A stretch of DNA of 64,000 nt from Acidovorax sp. CCYZU-2555 (GCF_018413525.1 NZ_JAHCDD010000007.1:46375-110374); one strand, 5' to 3'; counted from the stretch's first letter, positions 7,438 through 16,850 are shown. A program made the numbers and translations. Notes: a model not told the origin generated them from the letters alone.

Positions 7438-9255
7438 TCACTGCAGGCGGCGCAGCGCCTGCGCCTCGAGCTTGAAACCCGCGACCGCATCGGCGAGTTG
7501 CGCCGCCTGTTGCTGCAGCGACTGCGCGGCGGCCGTCGCCTCCTCGACCAGGGCCGCGTTCTGCTGCGTAGCCTGGTCCATATGGCTCACGGCGGTATTG
7601 ACCTCGACAATGCCCGTGCTCTGCTCCTGGCTGGCATGGCTGATTTCGTTGACGATGGCCGTCACGCGGCGCACGCTGTCGACCACCTTGCCCATGGTCT
7701 CGCCCGCGTCATGCACCAGCCGACTGCCCGCATTGACCTGCTGCACGGACTCGTCGATCAGCCCCTTGATCTCCTTGGCAGCGGTCGCGCTGCGCTGCGC
7801 CAGAACACGCACTTCGCTGGCCACCACCGCAAAGCCGCGGCCCTGCTCTCCGGCCCGGGCCGCTTCGACGGCAGCGTTGAGCGCCAGGATGTTGGTCTGA
7901 AAAGCGATGCCGTCGATCACGCCGATGATGTCGGCGATCTTGCGCGACGACGTCTCTATGCCGCCCATGGTCTGCACCACCTGGGCCACCACCGTGCCGC
8001 CATGCGCGGCGACTTCGGAAGCTCCCGTGGCCAGCTGATTGGCCTGGCGCGCGTTCTCGGCATTCTGCTGCACGGTGGCCGTGAGCTGCTCCATGGCGGC
8101 CGCGGTCTCTTCCAGTGAACTGGCCTGCTGTTCGGTGCGCGCCGACAGGTTCTGGTTGCCGCTGGCGATCTCGGTGGTCGCCAGGCGCACGGCCTCGGAC
8201 GATTCACGGATGCGCAGCAGCACGGCAGCGATCTTGTCGACGAACTGGTTGAACGCACGCGAAATCTGCGTCAGCTCGTCGTGGCCGTGCGTGGACAGGC
8301 GGCGCGTGAGGTCGCCTTCGCCCGAAGCGATGTCGTCGAGCGCATCGCGCACCAGCGCCAGCCGGCGCAGGGAACGCGCAATCACCGCGCCCAGCACCAG
8401 GATGGCCAGGGTCAGCGAGACCACCACTGTCAACGCCGAGACCTTGAGCAACGTGCCGATCGAGGCCAGCGCCTGGTCGCGGTGCACGGCGATCACCAGT
8501 TGCCAATCGGTGCCGGGAACGGGGCTGCCGTAGAGCAGGTAGTCGGTGCCCTGGATGTCGGTGCGCATGCCGGTGCCTGCCTGGGCGATTTCGTCCAGGG
8601 TCGCGGGCTGAAGATTGGGCGACAACGCGGAGACCGGCTTGAGCGTCAGCGCGGTGTCCGGATGGGTCACGATCGCTCCGGCGCGGTTCGCCAGGAAGGC
8701 GAAGCTGTCGGGTGTGGGGCGGATTGCCGCGACGTTGCGCACCACGGTGGTCAGCAGCACATCGGTGCCGACCACGGCCGTCGGATTGCCCGCGGGGCCC
8801 ACGGGCTCGGCGAACGTCACGCCGACTTCGGGCGGCGAAGTGAACAGATAAGGCGTGGTCAGAATGGGCTTGCCTTCCTTGACCGCCTGCTGGTACCAGG
8901 GCCGCGACGTCACGTCGTAGCTGTCGGGCATGGGATTGAGGAAAATCGTGCGCTTGTCCGGGAAACCGACATAGGCGTCGGAAAAACCGCCCCCATCGCG
9001 CAGCGCCTGCACCACGCCGCGCGGGTCCGGTTGGTCAATGGCCTGCGTCAGCGTATGGGTCAGCAGCCGCTTGGTCTCGACCCAGTCGCCGAGCGCGCGC
9101 GCCTGTGCCGCCACCAGTTGCCGACTTTCGACATCGACGGTGGACCGGACATGGCCCTGCACGGTCAGGAAGTTGGCCGCGGCCAGCGCGAGCATCGCCA
9201 CGGTGACGACGGCAATGCTCAGCGCGATAAGGCGGGCCCGAAGGGTAAGCTGCAT
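7438..9255 (-). CDS. Methyl-accepting chemotaxis protein with dCache sensor
   Basis: A 605-residue transmembrane chemoreceptor signalling to CheA/CheW. TM1 spans about residues 9-31. The periplasmic part, ~35-262, has double-Cache features: Y113, R118, W120 and Y121 (in [11 protein letters not shown]), Y136, and D165. As remembered, this spacing resembles the amino-acid-binding residues of PctA-like sensors, though one usual Asp appears as F138. TM2 lies at ~272-296, then a HAMP domain ([10 protein letters not shown]) and a long coiled-coil signalling domain. Its hairpin tip [20 protein letters not shown] is canonical, and [12 protein letters not shown] supplies adaptation sites. There is no NWETF-type pentapeptide at the C-terminus. 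ATG 9255 is preceded by GAGGATC at good spacing; the frame extends upstream without membrane sequence. The gene converges on the USP-like gene with an 18-base gap. Confidence 0.93.
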   Translation of the reverse strand: MQLTLRARLIALSIAVVTVAMLALAAANFLTVQGHVRSTVDVESRQLVAAQARALGDWVETKRLLTHTLTQAIDQPDPRGVVQALRDGGGFSDAYVGFPDKRTIFLNPMPDSYDVTSRPWYQQAVKEGKPILTTPYLFTSPPEVGVTFAEPVGPAGNPTAVVGTDVLLTTVVRNVAAIRPTPDSFAFLANRAGAIVTHPDTALTLKPVSALSPNLQPATLDEIAQAGTGMRTDIQGTDYLLYGSPVPGTDWQLVIAVHRDQALASIGTLLKVSALTVVVSLTLAILVLGAVIARSLRRLALVRDALDDIASGEGDLTRRLSTHGHDELTQISRAFNQFVDKIAAVLLRIRESSEAVRLATTEIASGNQNLSARTEQQASSLEETAAAMEQLTATVQQNAENARQANQLATGASEVAAHGGTVVAQVVQTMGGIETSSRKIADIIGVIDGIAFQTNILALNAAVEAARAGEQGRGFAVVASEVRVLAQRSATAAKEIKGLIDESVQQVNAGSRLVHDAGETMGKVVDSVRRVTAIVNEISHASQEQSTGIVEVNTAVSHMDQATQQNAALVEEATAAAQSLQQQAAQLADAVAGFKLEAQALRRLQ

Positions 9256-9477
9256 AAAGATCCTCAAAACAAGTGCGGCAGATTGTTGCACCCGCCCGGC
9301 GTGACACGTGTGACATTCACAGACTGGGGCTTTAGCTGTCACCAGAGTGCAACACCGGCATTCCAGACTGCGGGCAGCGGCGTGCGCAGCGGACTTCTGC
9401 TTTGCACGGCACAATCGGCACGCAGCCTGCACACCAGCCCGGCGTGCCGCTTGCGCTGCCCTCTCCTAGCCACACCC

Positions 9478-10707
9478 ATGCACCCTCAAGCCCAACAACT
9501 CTGGCGCGGCCCGCGCTGGACCCTGTCGATATTGCTGGCCCTGCTGGGCATGCTCGGCCCGTTCTCGATCGACACCTATCTGCCCGCCTTCTCGGGCATT
9601 GCCCAGGCGCTCGGGGCGACGCCGGTGCAGATGCAGCAGACGCTGTCGGCCTATCTGTTTGGCTTTGCCTTCATGAACCTGTTCCACGGCGCGCTGGCCG
9701 ACAGCTTTGGCCGCCGGCCGGTCGTGCTGTGGGGGCTGGCGGTGTTCACGCTGGCTTCGGCGGGCTGCGCGCTGTCGCAGAACATAGGGCAGCTGGTGTT
9801 CTTTCGCGCGCTGCAAGGGCTGTCGACGGGCGCGGGCATCGTGGTCTCGCGGGCGGTGATACGCGACATGTACCCGCCCTCGGAAGCGCAAAAGGTCATG
9901 AGCCAGGTGACGCTGTTCTTCGGCGCCGCACCGGCGATCGCGCCGATTGCCGGCGGCTGGCTGCTGGTGCTCGCGGGCTGGCACAGCATCTTCTGGTTCC
10001 TGACGCTGATCGGCGTGCTGCTGTGGAGCATCAACTACCGCCTGCTGCCCGAAACCCTGCACAGTGAATTGCGCCAGCCGTTCAACACCCGCCACCTGAT
10101 GCGCGGCTACTGGAAGCTGGGCACCAGCCCGCGCTTTCTGCTGCTCGCGCTGGCCAGCGGCGTGCCGTTCAACGGCATGTTCCTCTACGTGATGGCCGCG
10201 CCCGCGTTCCTGGGCGACCATCTGGGGCTGGGCCCGACTGAATTCTTCTGGCTGTTCCTGCTGATCATCTCGGGCATCATGACCGGCGCCTGGCTCAGCG
10301 GCCGCCTCGCGGGCCGCATTCCACCCAAGCGCCAGATTCGCCATGGCTTCGTGATCATGCTGCTGATGGCGGTGCTCAACGTCATCGCCACGCTGGTGCT
10401 GCCCGTGCACGCGAGCTGGGCGATGCTGCCGATCGCGCTGTTCTCGCTGGGCTGGGCGCTGATGGTGCCGGTCGTCACGCTGCTGGTGCTGGACCTCTAC
10501 CCTGAACGCCGCGGCATGGCTTCGTCGCTGCAGGCCTTCATAGGCTCGGCCGCCAACGGCCTGGTCGCGGGCCTGCTCGCGCCGCTGGTGATGCACTCGA
10601 CGCTGGGGCTGGCGGTCTCGTCCCTGTCGCTGATGCTGATCGGCCTGGTGGCCTGGGTCTATCTGCACTGGCGCTGGCCCGATATCGGCCGTCAGACCAC
10701 GGGCTGA
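9478..10707 (+). CDS. Bcr/CflA family multidrug efflux MFS transporter
   Basis: A 409-residue major facilitator with twelve predicted membrane helices. The first loop motif DTYLPAF in helix 1 and the loop 2-3 motif GALADSFGRRPV are the signatures of the drug:H+ antiporter-1 Bcr/CflA subfamily. The RALQGLSTGAGIVVSRAVIRD segment matches the motif B/C region with a membrane Arg. It is expected to export drugs or dipeptide-like compounds in exchange for protons across the inner membrane. ATG 9478 follows CCACACCC without a strong Shine-Dalgarno sequence. The gene is divergent from the chemoreceptor over 222 bases and ends at a hairpin shared with the PQQ dehydrogenase gene. Confidence 0.9.
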   Translation: MHPQAQQLWRGPRWTLSILLALLGMLGPFSIDTYLPAFSGIAQALGATPVQMQQTLSAYLFGFAFMNLFHGALADSFGRRPVVLWGLAVFTLASAGCALSQNIGQLVFFRALQGLSTGAGIVVSRAVIRDMYPPSEAQKVMSQVTLFFGAAPAIAPIAGGWLLVLAGWHSIFWFLTLIGVLLWSINYRLLPETLHSELRQPFNTRHLMRGYWKLGTSPRFLLLALASGVPFNGMFLYVMAAPAFLGDHLGLGPTEFFWLFLLIISGIMTGAWLSGRLAGRIPPKRQIRHGFVIMLLMAVLNVIATLVLPVHASWAMLPIALFSLGWALMVPVVTLLVLDLYPERRGMASSLQAFIGSAANGLVAGLLAPLVMHSTLGLAVSSLSLMLIGLVAWVYLHWRWPDIGRQTTG

Positions 10708-10722
10708 CTCCGGCATGAAAAA

Positions 10723-10743
10723 GACCCGCCGCGGCGGGTCTTC
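10723..10743. terminator. Hairpin between convergent MFS and PQQ dehydrogenase genes
   Basis: GACCCGCC and GGCGGGTC form a perfect eight-base stem, with A-rich sequence on one side and TTCTCGTTT on the other. The T tract is imperfect on the plus strand and better (CTTTTT) on the minus strand, so it may serve both genes. Confidence 0.6.
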
Positions 10744-10770
10744 TCGTTTCAGCCTGCGGCAGTGGCCGGC

Positions 10771-13188
10771 TTACTTGGCCTGCCCGGGCAAGGCATAGGC
10801 AATGATGTAGTCGCCACGGTCGGGCGCCGTGCGGCCGCCGCCGGCGGTGACCACGACGAACTGCTTGCCGGTCTCGGGCGAAATGAACACCAACGGTGTC
10901 GACTGCGCGCCCACGGGCAGCGGCGACTTCCAGACTTCCTTGCCGGTCTTCACGTCCATGGCGCGCAGGTAGTAGTCGGCCGTGCCGTTGAAGAACACCA
11001 GGCCTGCGGCCGTGGCCACGGGGCCGCCCAGCGTGGGCATGCCCAGCGGAATCGGCATGCCGGTGCGAATGCCCAGCGGGCCCAGCTCCTTGACCGTGCC
11101 CATGGAACGCTGCCAGGCGATCTTGCGGGTCTTCAGGTCGATGGCGGTCATCATGCCGAACGGCGGATCGGTGCAGGGTACGCCCAGCTGCGATGTCACC
11201 ATCGCGCGGCTCAGGCCGTAAGGCGTGCCTTCCATGGGCACGATGCCGCCCACGCTGGGGCCGGCCTTGCCGGTCTTGGCCAGCGAGGATGCGAGCTCTT
11301 CGCGCGGAATCAGGCGGGCCTTCATCATGATGCGCATGTCGTTGACGATCAGGTAGTCATGCACCTTGTCGATGGAGATGCCGCCCCAGTTCATGGTGCC
11401 GAACGGCGAAGGGTGCGGAATGTACCAGTTCGTCGACGGCGGCGTGAAGTCGCCCTTGTACTCGAGCTGCTTGAACGCGATGCGGCAGGCCAGCTGGTCC
11501 AGCGGCGTGATGCCCCACATGCCGGCTTCGGTCAGGTCGCCCTGGCGGATCTGCGGCATGCCGACCGAGTAAGGCTGCGTGGGCGACAGCTTCTCGCCCG
11601 ACAGGCCTGCGGTGGACACCGGCTTTTCGACCACTTCGGCTATCGGCACGCCGGTACGGCGGTCGAGCATGAAGATTTCGCCGCGCTTGGTGGTCTGGAT
11701 CAGCGCGGGAATGCGCGCGCCGTTGTCGCCGGGCACGTCATACAGCACGGGCTTGGACGGCAGATCGTAGTCCCAGACATCGTGGTGCGCTGTCTGGAAC
11801 ACCCAGCGCTCGGCGCCGGTACGCGCATCGAGCGCGACGATGGCCGAGCTCACGCGGTCGGTTTCGGGCGTGCGGTGGCCGCCGTACATGTCGGGCGTGC
11901 CGTTGCCCGTGGGCAGGTAGACCAGGCCCAGTTCGGCGTCATAGGTTGGCGCGGCCCAGGTGTTGGGCGTGCCGCGCGTGTAGTGCTCGCCCGGGCCGGG
12001 GGCGGTGTTCACGCCGGGGCGGCCGATATCCCAGACCCATTCGAGCTTGCCGGTCACGGTATCGAAGGCGCGCACCGCGCCCGAAGGCTCGTCCACAGAC
12101 TGGTTGTCCATCACCCAGCCACCCACAAGCAGACGGTCGCCCGCGAGCACCGGGCCGGCCGTGGGGTTGTAGAAGCCCGGCACGATATCGCCCATGCCTA
12201 CGGCCAGGGACACTTCGCCGCGCTCGCCAAAGCCCGCGCAGGGCTGGCCGCTGGCGGCATCCAGCGCAATCAGCTTCAGATTGGCGGTGCTCACGTAGAT
12301 GCGGCGCGAACAGGCGGCCGCGCCATGGGCCAGGCGTTCGGCTTCGGCCTTTTCGGCAGGCAGCTCGTAATAGGCCAGCGAGCGGCAGCGCTGCCAGCTC
12401 GGGCTGTAGCCCGCATTGGCCTTGGGATCGAATTTCCACAGCTGCTTGCCCGAGTCGGCGTCGATGGCAAACACCTGGTTGGTCGGCGTGCAGGCATACA
12501 GCGTCTTGCCGATCTGCAGCGGCGTGTTCTGGTTCTCGGCGCCGCCATAGGCGAAGTCGCCGGTGCGCACGGTCCAGGCCACTTGCAGCTGGTTCACGTT
12601 CTCGGGCGTGATCTGCGTGGCGGGAGAAAACTGCGTGCCGTCGGGCGTGCGGCCGTAGTTGGTCCAGTCGGCCACATCCTTGGCAGCGTCATAGCCGTTG
12701 TCCACGGCTTGCGGCGCCTGGGCCGACTTCACGGTCCAGACCGGCTGGAAGGCACCGAACAGCGCGCCGCCCAGGCCCAACAACAGCACGGCGGCCGAGC
12801 CGAAAGACAGCATGCGCGTACGCCGGGTGTCGCCGCGGCCACGCAGGCCGGCCGAGACCAGGGCGACCAACAGGCCCAGCACGGCCAGCAGGCCCAGGCG
12901 CGCGGCCAGCGGCCAGAAGTGCCAGCCCGCCTCCCACAGCGCCCAGACCACGGTCACGGCAAAGGCCGCGGCAAAGACCAGGCTGCCGCGGAGATCGCCG
13001 CGCACCAGCAGCACGCCGGCAGCGACCAGGGCCAGGCCCATGGGCAGGTAGTACAGCGAGCCGCCCAGACCGAGCAGCTGCACTCCGCCATAGGTCAGAT
13101 AGGCGCCCACGGCGATCACAAGAAGGCCCACGATGGCGGCGAGCACACGGCTCACGCGCGCCACTTTTGGGGGCTGAGGGGTTGTCAT
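10771..13188 (-). CDS. Membrane-bound PQQ-dependent dehydrogenase, glucose/quinate/shikimate family
   Basis: An 805-residue quinoprotein. The N-terminal ~140 residues contain about five membrane helices. The remainder is a periplasmic eight-bladed propeller that binds pyrroloquinoline quinone and passes electrons to ubiquinone. Tryptophan-docking-type repeats such as ALDARTGAERWVFQT, AIDLKTRKIAWQRS and AMDVKTGKEVWKSPLP are visible. PQQ-site segments include TAHHDVWDYDLPSKPVL and SPTQPYSVGMPQIR. The family oxidises glucose, quinate or shikimate; the substrate cannot be decided here, but quinate/shikimate is attractive because many Comamonadaceae do not use glucose. ATG 13188 (MTTPQPPK) is chosen with an upstream GGAGAG; the frame extends 15 residues further without sense. 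The divergent MarR-GNAT gene and the palindrome at 13283 suggest its control. Confidence 0.9.
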   Translation of the reverse strand: MTTPQPPKVARVSRVLAAIVGLLVIAVGAYLTYGGVQLLGLGGSLYYLPMGLALVAAGVLLVRGDLRGSLVFAAAFAVTVVWALWEAGWHFWPLAARLGLLAVLGLLVALVSAGLRGRGDTRRTRMLSFGSAAVLLLGLGGALFGAFQPVWTVKSAQAPQAVDNGYDAAKDVADWTNYGRTPDGTQFSPATQITPENVNQLQVAWTVRTGDFAYGGAENQNTPLQIGKTLYACTPTNQVFAIDADSGKQLWKFDPKANAGYSPSWQRCRSLAYYELPAEKAEAERLAHGAAACSRRIYVSTANLKLIALDAASGQPCAGFGERGEVSLAVGMGDIVPGFYNPTAGPVLAGDRLLVGGWVMDNQSVDEPSGAVRAFDTVTGKLEWVWDIGRPGVNTAPGPGEHYTRGTPNTWAAPTYDAELGLVYLPTGNGTPDMYGGHRTPETDRVSSAIVALDARTGAERWVFQTAHHDVWDYDLPSKPVLYDVPGDNGARIPALIQTTKRGEIFMLDRRTGVPIAEVVEKPVSTAGLSGEKLSPTQPYSVGMPQIRQGDLTEAGMWGITPLDQLACRIAFKQLEYKGDFTPPSTNWYIPHPSPFGTMNWGGISIDKVHDYLIVNDMRIMMKARLIPREELASSLAKTGKAGPSVGGIVPMEGTPYGLSRAMVTSQLGVPCTDPPFGMMTAIDLKTRKIAWQRSMGTVKELGPLGIRTGMPIPLGMPTLGGPVATAAGLVFFNGTADYYLRAMDVKTGKEVWKSPLPVGAQSTPLVFISPETGKQFVVVTAGGGRTAPDRGDYIIAYALPGQAK

Positions 13189-13282
13189 ATAAAGTCTCTC
13201 TCCAGATGTAAAGCACACCAGTGCGGCCGGCATCTGCCGGCCAGGGTGTGTGTTCCCTGATTTGCGTACGCTTTTTCAAGAT

Positions 13283-13299
13283 AGTTGCGATACGCAACT
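13283..13299. promoter_or_regulatory. Palindromic MarR-type operator
   Basis: AGTTGCG-ATA-CGCAACT is a perfect seven-base inverted repeat with a three-base centre, containing the TTGC...GCAA half-sites usual for MarR boxes. It lies between the divergent PQQ dehydrogenase and MarR-GNAT genes, so one bound dimer could control both. Confidence 0.7.
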
Positions 13300-13380
13300 T
13301 GATTATAGAGAGCTTTGGCTATAGCCATGAGCCAGCCAGGGATACGTGCGCGCCTTGATGTAGCTACACTTTTGATAGCA

Positions 13381-14361
13381 ATGAACCCCCATGAAAAAAC
13401 GTCTTCACCTGAAGACCTGTCCGAAAAAATCAGCGCGCTGCGCAACTTCTCGCGCCAGCTGGTGCGCGAGCTGGGCTATCTGCGCACGCCCGTGGCCGGC
13501 AGCGATCTCTCGCCATCGGCCGTGCACACACTGCTGGAGCTGGGCATGCAGCCCGGCATGCTGGCGCGCGACCTGGCCAGCGCGCTGCGGCTGGACAAGT
13601 CGAATGCCAGCCGCCAGATCAGCAAGATGGAAGCCCAGGGCCTGCTGCGCCGCGAGGCCGTGGCGTCCGATGCGCGCTCCCACGCCCTGTTCCTGACCGA
13701 TGCCGGCCATGCGCTGTACCAGGAGGCCGATGATTTCGGCACGCGCCAGGTGGCCAAGGTGCTCGAACAGCTCGACGATGCCCAGCAGCAGGCGCTGGGG
13801 CGCTATATGTCGCTGTACGCCAGCGCGCTGTCACAGGCCAATCTGCACCCCAGGACGGAAACGCCCCACCCCGAACGCCTGCACCGCGGTTACCGGCCCG
13901 GTTGCCAGGGCGATGTGGTGGGCCTGATCGCCAAGGATTTGCTGGCCGACCTGCCGACAGCCCAGGCCATGGCGGCCGAACGCGCCATGCACCAGGCGTT
14001 CGGCGCGCTGCTCGCACAGCTGGACCAGCCCGGCCATCACCTGTGGCTGTACTGCGAAGGCGATCAGGTGCTGGGCGCGATTGCCTTGCAGGGCGCGCAA
14101 CTTGGCTGGTTCATCGTGCACCGCACGGTGCGCGGCACGGGTGCGGGCCAGATGCTGCTGCAGGCCGCACTGGCCCAGGCCGATCAGGAGTCACTGGTGC
14201 TGCAAGCCTCGCTGATCACCCGCACCGACCAGACAGCGCCGCTGGCCGAAGCGGTCTACCGCAAAGCCGGATTTGCCGCGCAGCAGACCCAGGCCGAAGA
14301 CCTGTGGGGCCTGCCGGTGTCACGCACCCGCTTTGTGCGCCAGCGGCCAGCGCCGCGCTGA
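13381..14361 (+). CDS. MarR-type regulator fused to a GNAT acetyltransferase
   Basis: A 326-residue two-domain protein. Residues ~1-150 form a MarR winged helix: the recognition region reads LARDLASALRLDKSNASRQISKMEAQGLL and the wing contains REAVASDARSHALFLTDAG. Residues ~165-320 form a GNAT acetyltransferase domain with the acetyl-CoA pyrophosphate loop VRGTGAGQMLLQAAL and the C-terminal YRKAGFAAQQT segment. Such bifunctional MarR/GNAT proteins are a known architecture; the acetylated substrate is unknown and might tie acetyl-CoA status to DNA binding. ATG 13381 was chosen because the preceding 22 codons are not family-like and because a TACACT box (13365-13370) lies ten bases upstream, leaving almost no leader. 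It is divergent from the PQQ dehydrogenase. Confidence 0.85.
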   Translation: MNPHEKTSSPEDLSEKISALRNFSRQLVRELGYLRTPVAGSDLSPSAVHTLLELGMQPGMLARDLASALRLDKSNASRQISKMEAQGLLRREAVASDARSHALFLTDAGHALYQEADDFGTRQVAKVLEQLDDAQQQALGRYMSLYASALSQANLHPRTETPHPERLHRGYRPGCQGDVVGLIAKDLLADLPTAQAMAAERAMHQAFGALLAQLDQPGHHLWLYCEGDQVLGAIALQGAQLGWFIVHRTVRGTGAGQMLLQAALAQADQESLVLQASLITRTDQTAPLAEAVYRKAGFAAQQTQAEDLWGLPVSRTRFVRQRPAPR

Positions 14362-14385
14362 TCCGCCACTTTCACATCGCCCATG

Positions 14386-14424
14386 AAAAATGCCCTCCAG
14401 GCTCGCACCTGGAGGGCATTTTCT
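14386..14424. terminator. Bidirectional terminator
   Basis: TGCCCTCCAGG (14391-14401) pairs perfectly with CCTGGAGGGCA (14408-14418), with A5 before and TTTTCTT after. It can end both the MarR-GNAT gene and the convergent helicase gene. Confidence 0.9.
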
Positions 14425-14472
14425 TGCGTTGGCGAGGCTACTTGCATAGCCTGCGCACGCTAGTTCTGGATT

Positions 14473-16557
14473 TCAGCGCGCTGGGCGTGCGGGACGCTTG
14501 CGAGCGTCATGGGGCGTGAACGAAGGCTTGCCGCCAGGGCCGCCCGCGGGCTTGCCAGCGAAGGCAGGACGCGCACCGTATTCACGTGCCGGAGCACGGT
14601 CGCCGCCGCCGAAGCCGCCGCGATCACCACCACGGTTGTCGGCAAATGCAGGCTTGCGCGGAGCAAAGCCTTCGCCGTCACGGCGTGGAGCGCCGCCGCC
14701 GAAGCCACGGTCGTCACGGGGAGCGCCGCCACGTGGAGCGAAACCCGCGCCACGGTCGTTGCCGCCGAAGCCGCCGCGATCACCGCCGCCGCCGAAGCCG
14801 CCACGATCACCACCACGGTCGCCGCCGCCGAAACCACCGCGGTCACCGCCGCCGCCGAAGCCGCCGCGATCACCACCACGGTCGCCGCCGCCGAAGCCGC
14901 CACGATCGCCACCGCCACCGAAGCCGCCGCGATCACCGCCGCCGAAGCTACGGCCACCACCACCGCCGCCGCCGAAGCTGCGACCGCCACCACCGCCGCC
15001 GCCGAAGCCGCCGCTGCGGCCACGTGGCGAGTAGTCACGGCCTTCGCCGCCACGGCCACGGCCGTCAGGGCGACCGCCCTGGGGAGCGCGCTGCGTAGGC
15101 TCGAGACCAGGCACCACTTCAGCAGTGAACTGCTGGCGCGTGAAGGCTTCGATGTCGAAGATGCGGCGACGATCGCGCAATTCAGCGAACGTCACAGCCA
15201 GACCCGTGCGACCGGCGCGGCCGGTACGGCCGATACGGTGGGTGTAATCTTCGGCCTTCATGGGAAGACCGTAGTTGAACACGTGGGTGATGGTGGGCAC
15301 GTCGATACCGCGTGCGGCCACATCGGTAGCCACCAGGATTTGCACCTGGCCGCCGCGCAGTGCCTGCAGGCGGCGATTGCGCAGACCTTGGCTCAGAGCA
15401 CCGTGCAGAGCGACGGCCGAGAAGCCTTCCTGCTGCAGATCGGTGGCCAGACCGTCACATTCCACTTGCGTGGAAGCGAACACGATGGCCTGGTTGATCG
15501 TGGTGTCACGCAGCCAGTGGTCCAGCAGCTTGCGCTTGTGCTGGGCGTTGTCGGCCCAGAACAGCACTTGCTTGATGCTCGAATGCTTTTCTTGCGGCGA
15601 GTCGATCTGGATCTTCTTGACGCCGGCGCCGTTGTCATGCATCACACGCATGGCCAACTGCTGAATGCGCGACGCGAACGTGGCGCTGAACATCATGGTC
15701 TGCTGGCGCTGCGACGTCATCTGGTTGACTTCGGCGAGGTCGTCCGAGAAGCCCAGGTCGAGCATGCGGTCGGCTTCGTCGACGACCAGGAATTGCACCT
15801 TGTCGAGCTTGATCTGCATAGAACGCTGCAGGTCGAGCAGACGGCCGGGAGTGGCCACCACCAGATTGGCGTTTTGCAGCTTGGCGATTTGCAGTTGGTA
15901 AGGAATACCACCGACCACGTTGGCAACGCGCAGGCCGCGGCAATGCTTGACCAGCTCGATGGCGTCATGCGCCACCTGTTGGGCCAGCTCGCGCGTGGGG
16001 CACAGGATCAGGGCGCCGGGAGCGGCAGCCTTGAAGTTGCGGGGGTTGGTCGGGTCCTTGCGCTTGCGCTTGGGAGCTGGCTCGCCATTGGCGGCGGCTT
16101 CGGCGCAGGCGCGCTCGAATTCGGCACGGCCTTCGGCTTCGATTTCAGCTTGCTGTTCGAGCAGCGTGTGCAGCACGGGCAGCAGGAACGCAGCGGTCTT
16201 GCCCGAACCGGTCTGGCTCGACACCATCAGGTCGACAAAGGCGGTCGCGTTCGGGCCCTTGTTCATGGCCAGGGGAATGGCCTTGGCTTGCACGGCGGTG
16301 GGCTGCGTATAGCCCAGGTCGGCGACAGCCTGAACCAGTTCAGGAGCCAGGCCCAGTTCCACGAAGCCGTTGGGCTTTTGCTCGACTTCAGCTTGTTCAG
16401 CTTCGGTTTCCAGCGATTCGGAATCGGAAATGATGGATGCGGCGTCTGCAACGATGGCAGCGTCGTCGGCAGCAATATGCGCTGCGTTCAAAATGGAATG
16501 GTCCAAAGAAGATTCTGCAGCGGCGGCAACGCCCTGCTCAATAATGTTGTCGTTCAT
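14473..16557 (-). CDS. DEAD-box RNA helicase with Gly/Arg/Asp repeat tail (RhlE-like)
   Basis: An ATP-dependent RNA helicase of 694 residues, likely acting on ribosomes or cold-stabilised mRNA. After an acidic, Ala-rich extension (1-60), the Q motif region (GFVELGL...PTAVQAKAIPL) precedes Walker A SQTGSGKT (~114-121), PTRELAQQ, TPGRLLD, DEAD at 260-263, SATF and the HRIGRTGRAG motif VI. A charged insert (~140-175, with KRKRK) separates motifs I and Ia. The tail from ~510 to 600 is repeats of GGFGGGGDRG-type sequence, then a basic C-terminus ending in RKRPARPAR; such tails bind RNA nonspecifically. ATG 16557 starts the usual MNDN sequence. The leader is about 200 bases long, from a promoter at 16765-16794, as is common for self-controlled or cold-induced helicases. 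Confidence 0.9.
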   Translation of the reverse strand: MNDNIIEQGVAAAAESSLDHSILNAAHIAADDAAIVADAASIISDSESLETEAEQAEVEQKPNGFVELGLAPELVQAVADLGYTQPTAVQAKAIPLAMNKGPNATAFVDLMVSSQTGSGKTAAFLLPVLHTLLEQQAEIEAEGRAEFERACAEAAANGEPAPKRKRKDPTNPRNFKAAAPGALILCPTRELAQQVAHDAIELVKHCRGLRVANVVGGIPYQLQIAKLQNANLVVATPGRLLDLQRSMQIKLDKVQFLVVDEADRMLDLGFSDDLAEVNQMTSQRQQTMMFSATFASRIQQLAMRVMHDNGAGVKKIQIDSPQEKHSSIKQVLFWADNAQHKRKLLDHWLRDTTINQAIVFASTQVECDGLATDLQQEGFSAVALHGALSQGLRNRRLQALRGGQVQILVATDVAARGIDVPTITHVFNYGLPMKAEDYTHRIGRTGRAGRTGLAVTFAELRDRRRIFDIEAFTRQQFTAEVVPGLEPTQRAPQGGRPDGRGRGGEGRDYSPRGRSGGFGGGGGGGRSFGGGGGGGRSFGGGDRGGFGGGGDRGGFGGGDRGGDRGGFGGGGDRGGFGGGDRGGDRGGFGGGGDRGGFGGNDRGAGFAPRGGAPRDDRGFGGGAPRRDGEGFAPRKPAFADNRGGDRGGFGGGDRAPAREYGARPAFAGKPAGGPGGKPSFTPHDARKRPARPAR
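14758..15010 (-). repeat. In-frame tandem repeats encoding the Gly-rich helicase tail
   Basis: A unit of about 63 bases, encoding the 21-residue pattern GGFGGGGDRGGFGGGDRGGDR, recurs two to three times, followed by GGGGGGRSFGG repeats. Near identity at the DNA level implies slippage or recombination, so the number of copies may vary between strains. Confidence 0.8.
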
Positions 16558-16764
16558 TTGTTTCTCACGATGAAGCGCCACCGAACAGATGTCTGCGGTG
16601 CTTCAATGACGGTTAAAAAACATCAACCGTCAAACGTGGCCGGCTCGAAGTGAGGCGGCTGGGCATAAGTTGCTTTGTCGTGCGAGGAGCACGGATCAAA
16701 AAGCGGGGCCCGGTGAGTGATGGGAGATGCGCAAATTACCCCAAAGGGTAGGGGCAAGCTGCGA

Positions 16765-16794
16765 ATTATGACACGTTTGACTTCTTCAGCGCAA
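16765..16794 (-). promoter_or_regulatory. Promoter of the DEAD-box helicase gene
   Basis: On the minus strand TTGCGC (16789-16794) and CATAAT (16765-16770) are separated by 18 bases. The predicted start near 16758 leaves a ~200-base leader with small hairpins (CGTGC/GCACG; TACCC/GGGTA). No other gene is seen in the 16558-16850 gap. Confidence 0.55.
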
Positions 16795-16850
16795 GCGCGG
16801 GTCGGATATTGCCCTGGGAATGCCAAGGCCAAGGCCGCGCCACGCTGTGA

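Noticed and set aside
9300..9340. ACACGTGT palindrome and GTGACA/TGTCAC repeats between the chemoreceptor and MFS genes as a regulator site
   Set aside because: The symmetry is imperfect, no known consensus fits, and no flagellar-type promoter could be matched.
13361..13381. TAGCTACACTTTTGATAGCA resembling a short Comamonadaceae repeat, with GCTATCAAAA also near 56647
   Set aside because: The shared part is only about ten bases; too short to call a repeat family from this window.
14758..15010. Repeated units resembling a CRISPR-like array
   Set aside because: Repeats are in frame, have no unique spacers, and encode the Gly-rich tail of the helicase.
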